DNA of 64,000 bases, from positions 62,001 to 126,000 of the forward strand of contig CAWBTF010000036.1 in NCBI GenBank assembly GCA_963791595.1, written 5' to 3'. The notes beneath the pieces are model-generated. The model was given only the letters and a program-made list of their open reading frames with translations, was not told where the DNA came from and did no database searches. The position numbers and the translations under genes were made by a program. Positions 9,710 through 18,620 of this stretch are shown here, one piece after another; positions within the stretch are counted from its first letter, which is position 1, and each line of letters starts with the position of its first letter. This stretch comes from JAEMQF01 sp963791595. GTDB lineage: Bacteria; Pseudomonadota; Gammaproteobacteria; Burkholderiales; Burkholderiaceae_C.

Positions 9710-10569
9710 GCCCGCAACTGCCCGGGCCGAAACAGCAGCACCACGATCAACAACGAAAACGAGACGATCGGCGCCCAAGACGGCGAGGTCACCGCCATCG
9801 TCACCGCTTCGCTGACGCCGATGATGACGCCCGCCACCAGCGGCCCGAGCGCGCTGCCCAGCCCACCGAGCATCACGGCCGCGAACACTACGCCGACCCA
9901 GGCGAAGATCTGCGACGGCGTGAGCGCGAAGGTGAGTGCCAGGCAAATGCCCGCCACGCCGGCGAGCGCGGCGCACAGGCCCGCGAGCAGCAGCGACAGC
10001 GCTTTCTGGTTGATGCCGAACGCCGCTGCGATGGGCGCGTCTTCGGCCATTGCGCGCAGCGCCTTGCCGAGATCCGTGTAGCGCATCGCCGCCCAGATGG
10101 CGAATGAGATCAGCGTCGCGAGCACCAGCGTCACGAGTTCAGGCACGGGAACGTAGAGCGTGCCGACCATGAACTTCTGGCTGTTGTAAGCCGACTCCAG
10201 GCGCCGGAAGTCGGCGGTCCAGATGCCCTGGATCGCGCTTTCCATCATCACCGTGATGCCGAACGTGACGAGCAGCGAGTTGAACGGCGAGATCGAAAAC
10301 CGCGCGAGCAGCCACTGCATGGCCACGCCGGCGGCAAAGAACAGCGGCGGGATGATCAACAGCGTGAGCAGCGGGTCGACATGCGCGACGGTGGCCAGTT
10401 GATAGCTGAGGTAGGCGCCGAGAAACACGAAGCCGAAATGTGCGAGGTTGATTTGGCGGAGCAACCCCCAGGTCAGCCCCAGCCCCAGCCCGATCAAGCC
10501 GTACAGGCTGCCGATGAAGATGCCCGAGAGAACCGACTGGGCGAGCAGGTTGAGGCTGGGGAAGTTCAT
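9706..10569 (-). CDS. livH: Branched-chain amino-acid-type ABC permease LivH
   Basis: A 287-residue membrane protein beginning MNFPSLNLLAQSVLSGIFIG and containing the LivH-type loop GLGLGLTWGLLRQINLAHFG, with about eight hydrophobic helices. The ATG at 10569 is chosen because homologues begin just before the first helix; the open frame upstream runs into the palindromic repeat. The stop overlaps the start of the livM-livG fusion by 4 bp. With LivM it forms the membrane channel of the uptake system. Confidence 0.93.
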   Translation of the reverse strand: MNFPSLNLLAQSVLSGIFIGSLYGLIGLGLGLTWGLLRQINLAHFGFVFLGAYLSYQLATVAHVDPLLTLLIIPPLFFAAGVAMQWLLARFSISPFNSLLVTFGITVMMESAIQGIWTADFRRLESAYNSQKFMVGTLYVPVPELVTLVLATLISFAIWAAMRYTDLGKALRAMAEDAPIAAAFGINQKALSLLLAGLCAALAGVAGICLALTFALTPSQIFAWVGVVFAAVMLGGLGSALGPLVAGVIIGVSEAVTMAVTSPSWAPIVSFSLLIVVLLFRPGQLRA

Positions 10570-10576
10570 CGCAGCC

Positions 10577-10665
10577 TCATCCCGGCGCACGCCGGGATCC
10601 ACCTTCCTGGGTGCAGTGGATCCCGGCTTTCACCGGGATGACGAACTGCATGCGCCGGGATGACG
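10577..10665. repeat. REP-like palindromic repeat, copy 2
   Basis: Inverted half-elements TCATCCCGGCGCACGCCGGG (10577-10596) and the complementary arm ending at about 10643, plus an extra half-arm at 10650-10665. It fills the gap between livK and livH. That position, downstream of a highly expressed binding-protein gene, is typical for mRNA-stabilising or attenuating palindromes; a role here is inference. Confidence 0.85.
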
Positions 10666-10674
10666 GGCGGGCTG

Positions 10675-11871
10675 TCACTGAGCCCGCAGCTTCGCACCCG
10701 GCGCCGCGAACTGCGTCGGCCAGACCACGTTCCACTTGCCGTTTTGCACCTGCTTGAGCTTCATCAGGTCGTCGCCGTAGTTGCCGGTGCCGTCGAAGCG
10801 CAGCCGCCCTTGAATCGTGTCGACGCGATTTGCCTTGAGCCACTGAATGATGGCCTTGTCGTCCAGGCTGCCAGCACCGCGCACGCCGGCTTCGAGGATC
10901 TGCCACGCCGAGAACGACGCCGCGGCCTGCACTTCGACGGTCGTGTCCGGCAGGCCGGCCTTGGCGGCACGGTCGTTGAAGATCTTGATGAATTCGGCAG
11001 CGACCGGGTTGTTCGTGAACGGCGCATGCTCTTCGAAGATCGTCAGCGACAGCGCGTTCGCCCCGTCGGGCGATTTGGTCATCGGCCCCGGCGCCGGGTA
11101 GGTGTGGAAGTGGACCGGCGGCACGTAGTCGATCTTCTTCATCGCATCGAGCAGCATGTTGCCCTCCAGCGCGATGTCGCCCATCCACACCAGATCGGCC
11201 TTCACGTCCTTGATGCGCGCGGCGATCGGGCCGAAGTCGCGGTTGCCGAACTCCCATTCGAGGAACAGCACTTCGTTCAGGCCACGCTTCTTCGCGACTT
11301 CGCGCGCGCCGAGCGTCATGAAGTGGATCGACGGGAACTTGCTCGTCACGAAGGCCACCGTCTTCGGCGGTTTGCTTGAGGCGGCCAGCGCATCGAGCAC
11401 CATGTTCGGCACCGTGGTGCCGGGGTCGGCCCCGAGCGACCAGGCCGGGAACGCGCCCTCGTACTTGGCCAGCGACGGAATGCCGAAGGTATGGTGCACC
11501 AGCACCTTGTTGTAGCGCTGCGCGACGCCCATTGCCGAGAGGATGGCGCCGGTGGCATAGGGGCCCATCAGCAGGTCCACCTTGTCGGAGGTGACGAGCT
11601 GCTCGTACATCGTGCGCGCGACGTCGGGCTTGGACTGGTCGTCTTTCACCGACCACTCCACCTTGCGCCCGAGCAGCCCGCCGCGCGCGTTGAGCTGTTC
11701 GACGTAGATTTCGCCGACGAGCTTGTGCGTCATCGCGGTGGCCGAGAGCGGCCCGGTCAATGCCAGGGTGCTGCCGATGCGGATCGGCGCCTGCGCGGCG
11801 GCGCCGAAGGCCAAGAGGGCCGTGGCGACGGCACCGGTGGCGAGGATCAGGTTGCGACGCAAAGTGTTCAT
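10675..11871 (-). CDS. livK: ABC transporter substrate-binding protein, LivK family
   Basis: A 398-residue periplasmic protein with a signal peptide (MNTLRRNLILATGAVATALL, cleavage near GAAAQA) and the family start PIRIGSTLALTGPLSATA. The two-lobed Peripla_BP_6 pattern continues with LMGPYATGAI and QAAASFSAWQILEAG. It is the first gene of the operon and determines its specificity. Homologues bind branched-chain amino acids, amides or aromatic acids. The neighbouring ThDP decarboxylase makes an aromatic acid conceivable, but nothing in the sequence decides this. Confidence 0.92.
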   Translation of the reverse strand: MNTLRRNLILATGAVATALLAFGAAAQAPIRIGSTLALTGPLSATAMTHKLVGEIYVEQLNARGGLLGRKVEWSVKDDQSKPDVARTMYEQLVTSDKVDLLMGPYATGAILSAMGVAQRYNKVLVHHTFGIPSLAKYEGAFPAWSLGADPGTTVPNMVLDALAASSKPPKTVAFVTSKFPSIHFMTLGAREVAKKRGLNEVLFLEWEFGNRDFGPIAARIKDVKADLVWMGDIALEGNMLLDAMKKIDYVPPVHFHTYPAPGPMTKSPDGANALSLTIFEEHAPFTNNPVAAEFIKIFNDRAAKAGLPDTTVEVQAAASFSAWQILEAGVRGAGSLDDKAIIQWLKANRVDTIQGRLRFDGTGNYGDDLMKLKQVQNGKWNVVWPTQFAAPGAKLRAQ

Positions 11872-12113
11872 GCTCTTGTCTCCGTGCGCCGGTCAAAGCC
11901 GGCGAGATGTAGTGGCACGGGATGGTAGCGGCGGTCGTACCTTGGAGCAAGTCGCCCCTTCGGGTAAACCCGTTCGGCGGGGCGCAGACGCACGCATGGG
12001 CGAATACCCCGATGCCGGCACACAGGTGCTGTGATACGGTGCCTCAGTGCTGGGTTGCAGCAGCCCCGCATCCACAACCAATTTGCCGGTCACGGCCGGC
12101 GCACGGAGACACC

Positions 12114-13157
12114 ATGAAGCGTTTGTTATGCCTTGCCGCCGCCGCGCTGGCGCTCGCCGTCTCCGTCGTTCCCGCCTCGGCGCAGGACAAGAAAGTCCGC
12201 GTCCAGATGGGCTGGGCGTTCCCGAGTACCACCGGCCTGCTCGGCCCCACGCAGACGCGGCTGGTCGACTTGCTGCGCACGCTGAGCGCCGGCAGCATCG
12301 ACGTGAAGGGCTTCGAGCCCGGCGCGCTGGTGCCGGCCAATCAATACCTCGACGCGGTGGGCAACGGATCGCTCGACATGGCGTGGACGGTCTCGGGCTT
12401 CTGGACCGGCAAGGACATCGCGTTCGCGATGTACGCCTCGGTGCCGTTCGGCCCCGGCGTCGGCGAATACCTGGCGTGGATGAAACACGGTGGCGGCGAG
12501 AAGCTGATGAAGGAGCTGCACGCCAAGTACAACGTCGAGGTCGTTCCGTGTGGTGTGATCTCGCCCGAGGCTTCGGGCTGGTTCAGGAAGGAGATCAAGA
12601 CGCTCGACGACCTGAAGGGCTTGAAGATGCGCTTCTTCGGCCTCGGCGCGAACGTGATGCAAAAACTCGGCGTCAGCACGCAGTTGCTGCAGGCCGGCGA
12701 AATTTTCCAGGCGCTGCAACTGGGAACGATCGACGCGACCGAGTTCTCGATGCCGGTGATGGACCTGACGCTCGGCTTCCACCAGGTCGCCAAGTTCTAC
12801 TACTTCCCGGGCTGGCACCAGCAAAGCACGATCAACGAGCTCATCATCAGCAAGAAGAAATGGGCCGAGTTTAGCGACACCCAAAAGGCGATCATCCAGG
12901 CGGCGTGCGACGCGACGATCGCGCAGCAGTTCGCCGAGGGCGAGGCGGTGCAGTTCAAGGCGATGAAGGACATCCAGGCCAAGGGAGTGCAGCTCAAGAA
13001 GTGGCCGCAGAACTTCATCGACGCGTTCGAGAAGGCCTGGGATGAGGTCGCAGCCGAACAGGCAGCCAAGAGCCCCGAATTCAAGAAGGCCTGGGACAGC
13101 TACAGCGCGTTCCGCAAGGACTATGCGATCTGGAAGGACATGGGTTACCTGAAGTGA
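12114..13157 (+). CDS. TRAP transporter solute-binding protein, DctP family
   Basis: A 347-residue periplasmic protein with signal peptide MKRLLCLAAAALALAVSVV and cleavage after ASA. DctP-family features include KGLKMRFFGLGANVMQKLG and the helix around FQALQLGTIDATEFS, which resembles the group that binds mono- or dicarboxylates as dimers. The ATG at 12114 has GGAG upstream; the frame is open further but without a signal-like sequence. It is the first gene of a DctP-Q-M operon with the two permease genes at 13285 and 13862. Confidence 0.93.
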   Translation: MKRLLCLAAAALALAVSVVPASAQDKKVRVQMGWAFPSTTGLLGPTQTRLVDLLRTLSAGSIDVKGFEPGALVPANQYLDAVGNGSLDMAWTVSGFWTGKDIAFAMYASVPFGPGVGEYLAWMKHGGGEKLMKELHAKYNVEVVPCGVISPEASGWFRKEIKTLDDLKGLKMRFFGLGANVMQKLGVSTQLLQAGEIFQALQLGTIDATEFSMPVMDLTLGFHQVAKFYYFPGWHQQSTINELIISKKKWAEFSDTQKAIIQAACDATIAQQFAEGEAVQFKAMKDIQAKGVQLKKWPQNFIDAFEKAWDEVAAEQAAKSPEFKKAWDSYSAFRKDYAIWKDMGYLK

Positions 13158-13167
13158 CGGCGCCGCG

Positions 13168-13237
13168 CCGGCCCGCGCTGCCGCACTCTTCTCCGGTTCT
13201 CCTCGATTCGTTCGCTGCATCACGCGGCGCGGGCCGG
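13168..13237 (+). promoter_or_regulatory. Intraoperonic inverted repeat
   Basis: A perfect 11-bp GC-rich inverted repeat (CCGGCCCGCGC at 13168-13178, GCGCGGGCCGG at 13227-13237) spans the 127-bp gap between the receptor and permease genes of the TRAP operon. Such stem-loops often give high receptor and low permease expression by protecting the upstream message or by partial termination. There is no T run, so it is not a full terminator. The role is inferred. Confidence 0.5.
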
Positions 13238-13284
13238 TTCGGCCGCGCACCGCTGCTTCCCGCGGGCGCACCTTCGGAGCCCCC

Positions 13285-13848
13285 ATGCAAGCCTTGCTGA
13301 AGATCGCCGACGCCATCGAAGCGGTGCTGCGCCGCATAGCGCATGCGGGTGCCTGGGCCTTCATCGCCTGCATCGCCGTGATCACGCTGGACGTGGTGAC
13401 GCGCAAGTTCGGTTTTCAGTTTCCCGGCATGGGCTCGACCCGCCTGCAAGAGCTCGAGTGGCACTTGCACGCCGCGCTGTTCTGCACCTGGCTCGGCTAC
13501 GCCTACGTTCGCAATGCGCACGTGCGGATCGACGTCTTCATTGGCGGCCTCACGCCGCGCGGCAAGGTGTGGCTGGAATTCTGGTGCTGCATCTTGTTCG
13601 CGCTGCCTTATCTGTGGGTCGCGCTGCCCTATGCGCAGGAGTTCTTCCTCGTCTCCTTTCGCCAGGGCGAGAGCTCGGACGCGCCCACCGGCCTGCCCGC
13701 GCGCTGGGTGATCAAGGGCTTCCTCTACCTCGGCTTCCTCACCGTGTTCGCCGCGGTGCTCGCGGTGTTGGCACGCTGCACGGTCGCCTTGTTCGGATCG
13801 CCCGAGCAGGCCGCTCGTGCGTACACGCCGTTCGCGACCAAAACTTGA
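13285..13848 (+). CDS. TRAP transporter small permease, DctQ
   Basis: A 187-residue protein with four hydrophobic helices. It has the DctQ hallmarks of a Glu-rich turn after helix 2 (RLQELEWHLHAALFC) and the NAHVRIDVF motif. It pairs with the large permease starting 13 bp downstream and the receptor upstream. The ATG at 13285 is the only reasonable start. Confidence 0.93.
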   Translation: MQALLKIADAIEAVLRRIAHAGAWAFIACIAVITLDVVTRKFGFQFPGMGSTRLQELEWHLHAALFCTWLGYAYVRNAHVRIDVFIGGLTPRGKVWLEFWCCILFALPYLWVALPYAQEFFLVSFRQGESSDAPTGLPARWVIKGFLYLGFLTVFAAVLAVLARCTVALFGSPEQAARAYTPFATKT

Positions 13849-13861
13849 AGAGGCGAGCACG

Positions 13862-15241
13862 ATGACCTGGATCGTCGATCACCTCGCCGTGGTGATGTTC
13901 TTCGCCCTGATCTTCATCATGTTCCTGGGCTACCCGGTGGCGTTCCTGCTCGGTGCCATCGGCATCGGCTTCGGTTTCCTGGGCGTGCTCACCGACGTGT
14001 TCAACATGGTGCAGTTCGCCAACCTGTTGCCGCGCATCTACGGCCAGGCGGTGCAGAACCCGGTGCTGGTGGCGATTCCGATGTTCATCTTCATGGGCAC
14101 GATGCTCGAGAGAAGCGGGGTGGCCGAAGAGCTGCTGCACACGCTGCAATTGATGCTCAGGCGCGTTCCCGGCGGGCTGGCGATCGCGGTCACGGTGCTC
14201 GGCACCATCATGGCCGCCACCACCGGGATCGTCGGCGCGTCGGTGATCATGCTCACGCTGATCGCGCTGCCGGTGATGCTGGCCAAGGGCTACGACAAGG
14301 CGCTCTCGGTCGGAACGATCGCCAGCGCCGGCACGCTCGGCATCCTGATCCCGCCTTCGATCATGCTCGTCATCATGGGCGACCTGGTGGGCGTTCCGGT
14401 CGGTACGCTGTTCACCGGCGCCATCCTGCCGGGTCTGTTGATGAGCGGCCTGTACATCGTGTTCATCGTCATCGCTTGCATGCTGTGGCCGAACCTCGCG
14501 CCGCGCCTCAAAGGCGCGGCCGACATCGGCGGCGAGCGGCTCACGTTGCGCCTGCTGTGGCGCAGCTTCGTCCCGCCGGCGCTGCTGATCACGCTCGTGC
14601 TCGGCAGCATCTTCGCCGGCTGGGCCACGCCCACCGAGGCGTCGGGCGTGGGGGCGCTGGGCGCGATCCTGCTTGCCATCGGCAACCGGCGCTTGAACGG
14701 CAAGGTGCTGCGCGAAGTGATGGCCTCCTCCGCGCTGACCAACGCGATGGTGTTCTTCATCATCTTCGGCGCCACGCTGTTCAGCTACGTCTTTCGCGCG
14801 CTCGGCGGCGACGACGTGGTCGCCGCCATCCTCAAGGCCACCGGAATCGATACCGGTTGGGAAGTGATGGCGTTCGTGATGGCGCTCGTCTTCGTGATGG
14901 GCTTTTTCTTCGACTGGATCGAGATCTGCCTGATCGTGCTGCCGATCTTCGCGCCCATCATCGGCAAGCTCGATTACGGCACCGCGGTGCAGGGCCAGCA
15001 GGTCATCCTCGCGTGGTTCGCGATCCTGATGGCGGTGAACATGCAGACCGCGTTCCTCACGCCGCCGTTCGGCTTTGCGCTGTTCTACATGAAGGGCACC
15101 GTGCCGCCGAGCGTGACCATGCTCGACATCTACAAGGGCATCACGCCGTTCGTCGTGGTGCAGCTGCTGGCGCTGGTGCTGTGCGTCGTCTTCCCCGAGA
15201 TCGTGCTGGTGCTGCCGCGACGGTTCGGGTTCATCGAATGA
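13862..15241 (+). CDS. TRAP transporter large permease, DctM
   Basis: A 459-residue, 12-helix ion:solute symporter subunit. The start at ATG 13862 follows GAGG by 8 bases and gives the standard N-terminus (MTWIVDHLAVVMFFALIFIM). Family motifs include FMGTMLERSGVAEELL, GTIMAATTGIVGASVI, GTLGILIPPSIMLVIMGDLV and the C-terminal TAFLTPPFGFALFYMKG. It completes the DctP-Q-M set and ends facing the intradiol dioxygenase gene with a hairpin between. This suggests, without proof, import of an acid handled by neighbouring catabolic genes. Confidence 0.95.
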   Translation: MTWIVDHLAVVMFFALIFIMFLGYPVAFLLGAIGIGFGFLGVLTDVFNMVQFANLLPRIYGQAVQNPVLVAIPMFIFMGTMLERSGVAEELLHTLQLMLRRVPGGLAIAVTVLGTIMAATTGIVGASVIMLTLIALPVMLAKGYDKALSVGTIASAGTLGILIPPSIMLVIMGDLVGVPVGTLFTGAILPGLLMSGLYIVFIVIACMLWPNLAPRLKGAADIGGERLTLRLLWRSFVPPALLITLVLGSIFAGWATPTEASGVGALGAILLAIGNRRLNGKVLREVMASSALTNAMVFFIIFGATLFSYVFRALGGDDVVAAILKATGIDTGWEVMAFVMALVFVMGFFFDWIEICLIVLPIFAPIIGKLDYGTAVQGQQVILAWFAILMAVNMQTAFLTPPFGFALFYMKGTVPPSVTMLDIYKGITPFVVVQLLALVLCVVFPEIVLVLPRRFGFIE

Positions 15242-15245
15242 GCGG

Positions 15246-15275
15246 GCGGCGTGCCGGCTCGAGCAGGCACGCCGC
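15246..15275. terminator. Bidirectional hairpin between convergent genes
   Basis: A perfect 10-bp stem (GCGGCGTGCC at 15246-15255, GGCACGCCGC at 15266-15275) with a 10-base loop sits between the stops of the convergent dctM-like and dioxygenase genes. There is no T tract on either strand, so termination would be weak or factor-assisted. Position and symmetry support a terminator role. Confidence 0.6.
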
Positions 15276-15293
15276 GGCGCGAGCGGCGGCCCC

Positions 15294-16193
15294 TCAGGCC
15301 GCGGGAGCGAGTTTGAAGTCGAAGTTCGTGCTGTAGTAGGGCTGGGCCAGCACGCGGCCGTCGGGCGCCTTGCCGGCCGGGTGCTTGGCGAAGTCGACGA
15401 TCAGGCTGTTGCGAACACCGAACACGGCATCCGAATCGAGGTAGGGGCTGTCGCGGTCGAACAGGTGCGTCGTCAGGCGCTGGTAGCCGTCGGCATACAC
15501 CATCATGTGGATATGGCCTGGGCGGTTCGCGTGGCGCCCCATCGCTTGCAGCATGCCGCCCACCGGGCCGTCCACCGGCACCGGGTAGTAGGCCGGCTTG
15601 ATCGACCAGAAGCGGTAGCGGCCTTGCGCATCGGTGTAGATGCGCCCGCGCAGGCGCATGCCGGCGTCGGGCCCACGCTGCATGTCGTAGACGCCTTCGC
15701 CGTCGCCCGACCAGATGTCGAGGCAGCAGTTCGCGATCGGTTTGCCGTTCGTCGCGGTCACGGTGCCGGTGTAGTACGCCGGTTCGCCGGGCGCGCCCGC
15801 GGTGACGTCGCCGCCGAGCGGGAATTCGGGCGAACCTTCCCAGTAGAACGGGCCCTGCACCGTGGCCTCGGTGGGCGGGGCATCGCCCGGCTGCGCCTTG
15901 GCGCGCACCGCGCGCGCGCCGCGCATCTGCTCCAGTGCCACCACGAGCATCGAGATGCCCAGCGTGTCGGACAACAGGATGAACTCCTGGCGCTTCGCGT
16001 CGCAGTTCTGGCCGGTGGCGGTGAGGAACTGAATGCCGGTCATCCATTCGTCGGGCGTCAGGTCGACCTCGCGCACGAAGGCGTGCGCGTGCTGGATCAG
16101 CGCCGTCATCACCTGCTTGAAGCGCGGGTTCGGGCAGTCGGCCAGGCGGGCGACGACGGCTTGTGCCAGTTCGTCGGCTGAGTGTTGTGCCAT
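15294..16193 (-). CDS. Intradiol ring-cleavage dioxygenase
   Basis: A 299-residue non-haem Fe(III) dioxygenase of the catechol/hydroxyquinol 1,2-dioxygenase type. The N-terminal dimerisation helices (DELAQAVVARLADCPNPRF and following) precede the catalytic domain. The latter contains VQGPFYW, AYYTGTVTATNGKPI, DIWSGDGEGVYD, LRGRIYTDAQGRYRFWSIKP and a ligand region HANRPGHIHMMV, giving the expected Tyr/Tyr/His/His iron ligands. The start at ATG 16193 has GGAG 9 bases upstream. Cleaving catechols between the hydroxyls yields muconate-type acids. Catechol versus hydroxyquinol cannot be decided by eye. Confidence 0.92.
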   Translation of the reverse strand: MAQHSADELAQAVVARLADCPNPRFKQVMTALIQHAHAFVREVDLTPDEWMTGIQFLTATGQNCDAKRQEFILLSDTLGISMLVVALEQMRGARAVRAKAQPGDAPPTEATVQGPFYWEGSPEFPLGGDVTAGAPGEPAYYTGTVTATNGKPIANCCLDIWSGDGEGVYDMQRGPDAGMRLRGRIYTDAQGRYRFWSIKPAYYPVPVDGPVGGMLQAMGRHANRPGHIHMMVYADGYQRLTTHLFDRDSPYLDSDAVFGVRNSLIVDFAKHPAGKAPDGRVLAQPYYSTNFDFKLAPAA

Positions 16194-16320
16194 GGTCGTG
16201 ATCTCCGGTGTCGGTGGGTGGCGTTCGGATTCCGAAGGTCGGCCCGTCTCGCCCCTGCGACCGAGTCTAGACCCAAGGCGGGGCGGATTTGCTCTGCACA
16301 AACCCGCATTCGAAAAGCTG

Positions 16321-16905
16321 CTACAGCACGCTGCAAGCCTGCTCAAAACTGAGCCGCGGGTTGCGGGGGAACAGCAGGCTCGGGTCGCCGTAGCCCAGAT
16401 TGAGGATGAAATTGGTCTGGAAGCGACCGTCGGCGAAGAACTCGGCGTTGACCTTGGCGAGGTCCACGCCGCTCATCGGCCCGCAGTCCAGGCCGAGCGC
16501 GCGCGCAGCGATCATGAAGTACGCGGCTCCGAGGGTGCCGTTGCGCGTGGCCGTGGCCTGCGCGAGCGTGGCGTTGCCGGCGAACATTTCCAGCGCACCT
16601 TCCTTGTGCCAGACCTGCGGCATGTGTTCGTAGAACCGAGTGTCGGTGGCGACGATCACGGTGGCCGGCGCGGTTCGGGTCTTGGCCACGTTGCCTTCCG
16701 ACATTGCCGGCAGCAGCCGCGCGCGCGAGGCCGCGGACATCAGGAACACGTAGCGCGTGGGCTGCGTGTTCATCGAGGTCGCGCCCATGCGCGCGATCTC
16801 GTACACCTCGCGCAGCAGCGCCAGCGGCACGGGCTTGTCGAGAAAGCCGTTCGCGGTGCGCGCTTCGAGGAAGAGTTGGTTCAGGCTGGCAGTATCGATT
16901 CGCAT
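16321..16905 (-). CDS. RutE/malonic semialdehyde reductase-like nitroreductase
   Basis: A 194-residue FMN-dependent nitroreductase-fold protein closest by pattern to RutE/HadB-like reductases. It starts LNQLFLEARTANGFLDKPV, has the substrate loop GATSMNTQPTRYVFL, LGAAYFMIAARALGLDCGPMSG, and ends with the family's LGYGDPSLLFPRNPRLSFE. These enzymes reduce 3-oxopropanoate or related compounds with NAD(P)H. No other rut gene is visible, so a role in pyrimidine breakdown is not supported here. It lies between the dioxygenase and the NTF2-like gene on the same strand. Confidence 0.85.
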   Translation of the reverse strand: MRIDTASLNQLFLEARTANGFLDKPVPLALLREVYEIARMGATSMNTQPTRYVFLMSAASRARLLPAMSEGNVAKTRTAPATVIVATDTRFYEHMPQVWHKEGALEMFAGNATLAQATATRNGTLGAAYFMIAARALGLDCGPMSGVDLAKVNAEFFADGRFQTNFILNLGYGDPSLLFPRNPRLSFEQACSVL

Positions 16906-16951
16906 GAGGTCGTGAGCTCGGTGATTGAAGGGTTGGATGTGGTGGGAAGTG

Positions 16952-17576
16952 TCAACGCTCGAGCGGCGCGCCGGCCAGCCAGCGAAGGCCCCGGCGGTAG
17001 AGTTCTTCGAGCTCGGCGCTCTTCGGAATCGGCATGTCGAGCTTGACCTTGTAGCCGATGCGCGTCTGGATGTAGGCGAGGTGCCGGTAGCCCTCGGGCA
17101 GCGCGGCGAGCGCGGCGGCGTCGATGTTCAGGCGCGCGCCGGGCACGAGCGGGTCGATGCGGTCTTTCTCGTAAATCGGCTGGCGGTGCAGCAGTTTCCA
17201 CTGGCCCTCGTGGCGCGTCACGAAGTCGTAGAAGCGCCCGGTGCAGACCACGTCGCAGAGCACCGGGTCGCCGCCGCCCTGGCTCTCGACGGTCGCGCGC
17301 TGCGAGATCGTCATCTTGGTCTGCGCGATCGCGCGGTCTCCCGCGACGTCGATCGCCGAGCCGCCGAGGAAGTGCAGGATGCGCACGCCGCGCTCCCAAC
17401 CTTCGCGCGAGACGCGCATGAACTCGGCGTAGGGGCCCTGGAACCACGTCGCCATCATCACGGCCTTCCGGGTGCCACAGCGTCGCGAAGCGCTCCCAGT
17501 CGCCGGCGTCGCGCCACACCGCCCAGCGCTCGACCAGGCGGCGGATCAGCAGTTCGTCTTGCAGCGTGTCGTTCAT
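16952..17576 (-). pseudogene. NTF2/SnoaL-like protein, frameshifted
   Basis: The N-terminal part starts MNDTLQDELLIRRLVERWAV at ATG 17576 and the main part continues MMATWFQGPYAEFMRV. The two are split by one extra base near 17460-17464; the corrected protein has 207 residues. The cone-shaped fold pattern (WHPEGR, HFLGGSAIDV, DFVTRHEGQWKLLHRQPIY) matches SnoaL-like or aromatic-ring dioxygenase-beta-like proteins of the NTF2 superfamily. These are often isomerases, dehydratases or small subunits in aromatic or polyketide metabolism. No catalytic role can be proven. The upstream neighbour is a divergent GST gene. Confidence 0.8.
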
Positions 17577-17657
17577 GGGTTTTCCCGAGGTGCCGGGCGT
17601 GACTGTACGATGCCGCGGCCGACGCCGCCCCGAAACGACCCGAACGCAAAGCGACCC

Positions 17658-18263
17658 ATGAAACTCTACTTCTCGCCGACCTCTCCCTACGTGCGCAAGT
17701 GCCTCGTCGTCGCGCACGAACTCGGCCTCGCGGGGCGCATCGAGCTGCTCGCAGGCAACGCGCACCCGGTGAATCGCGATCCATTGATCATCGCGGCGAA
17801 CCCGCTGGGCAAGGTGCCGACGCTGATCTGCGACGACGGCCGCGTGCTCTACGACAGCCGCGTGATCTGCGAATACCTCGACGATCTCGGCGGCGGTGCG
17901 CTGTTCCCGCGCTCGGGTGCTGCGCGCTGGCAGGCGCTGACGCTGCAGGCGCTGGCCGACGGCATGCTCGATGCCGCGCTGCTCGCGCGCTACGAAGACG
18001 TGGCGCGGCCCGAGGCGCTGCGCTGGGCCGAGTGGCGAGCCGGCCAGCTCGACAAGGTCGCGACGTCGATGGCGGCGCTCGACGCCGCGCCCGCGTCATT
18101 GGAGGCACGCGTGGACATCGGTACGCTCGCGCTCGGATGTGCGCTCGGCTACCTCGACCTGCGCTTTGCCGAGTTGAGCTGGCGCGAGCACTATCCTGCG
18201 GTTGCCCGGTGGCACGCGCAGTTCAGCCAACGCGCGTCGATGCAGGCGAGTTGGGCGCTTTGA
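17658..18263 (+). CDS. Glutathione S-transferase family protein
   Basis: A 201-residue protein with an N-terminal thioredoxin-like GST domain (MKLYFSPTSPYVRKCLVVAH, then NPLGKVPTLICDDGRVLYDS with the cis-Pro and the ESR/DSR glutathione contact). An all-helical C-terminal domain follows. Ser or Cys near position 9 or 15 could be the catalytic residue. The ATG at 17658 begins at the first strand of the fold. A broken relative of its first 30 codons lies at 36428-36511. Nearby ring-cleavage genes suggest a detoxification or isomerase role, by inference. Confidence 0.9.
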   Translation: MKLYFSPTSPYVRKCLVVAHELGLAGRIELLAGNAHPVNRDPLIIAANPLGKVPTLICDDGRVLYDSRVICEYLDDLGGGALFPRSGAARWQALTLQALADGMLDAALLARYEDVARPEALRWAEWRAGQLDKVATSMAALDAAPASLEARVDIGTLALGCALGYLDLRFAELSWREHYPAVARWHAQFSQRASMQASWAL

Positions 18264-18620
18264 GCTTGCGGTGCGGGCTTGTGGGCGCGGGGACGCGTGA
18301 CGCATCAACCGCCGAGAAGGTTTGAAGGACTGCTTTCGGCGATGAAGGCGCAGTCGACGTTGGCACGCCGAACGTCAGGAACGCGGCCGACACCGGTCAA
18401 TCACCGATCGGAGCCGGGCGTCTGGTCACGACCCCCTGCGGACGCACAACCGATGGATCTGGCCGCCCCGAAGCGGCCGTTGATGCGTATCTGCATCAAC
18501 TCCAGCGACGACACAGCGCCTCGCGCTGTAGTCAGGCCGCACATGGTCAAGCTGACGCCTGACGTGGACCAGAGCATTCACCGGGTTTAGCGCCACTAAC
18601 CGTGTGAGCTGGGGTGAACG
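18264..18620. other. Gene-poor stretch
   Basis: About 357 bases lie between the convergent GST and PLP-decarboxylase genes. Short open frames exist but none has a recognisable start, family motif or codon pattern. Nothing in it could be assigned. Confidence 0.4.

Noticed and set aside
16321..16905. Part of a Rut pyrimidine degradation operon
   Set aside because: Only a RutE-like reductase is present. No rutA, rutB, rutC, rutD or rutF gene lies nearby.
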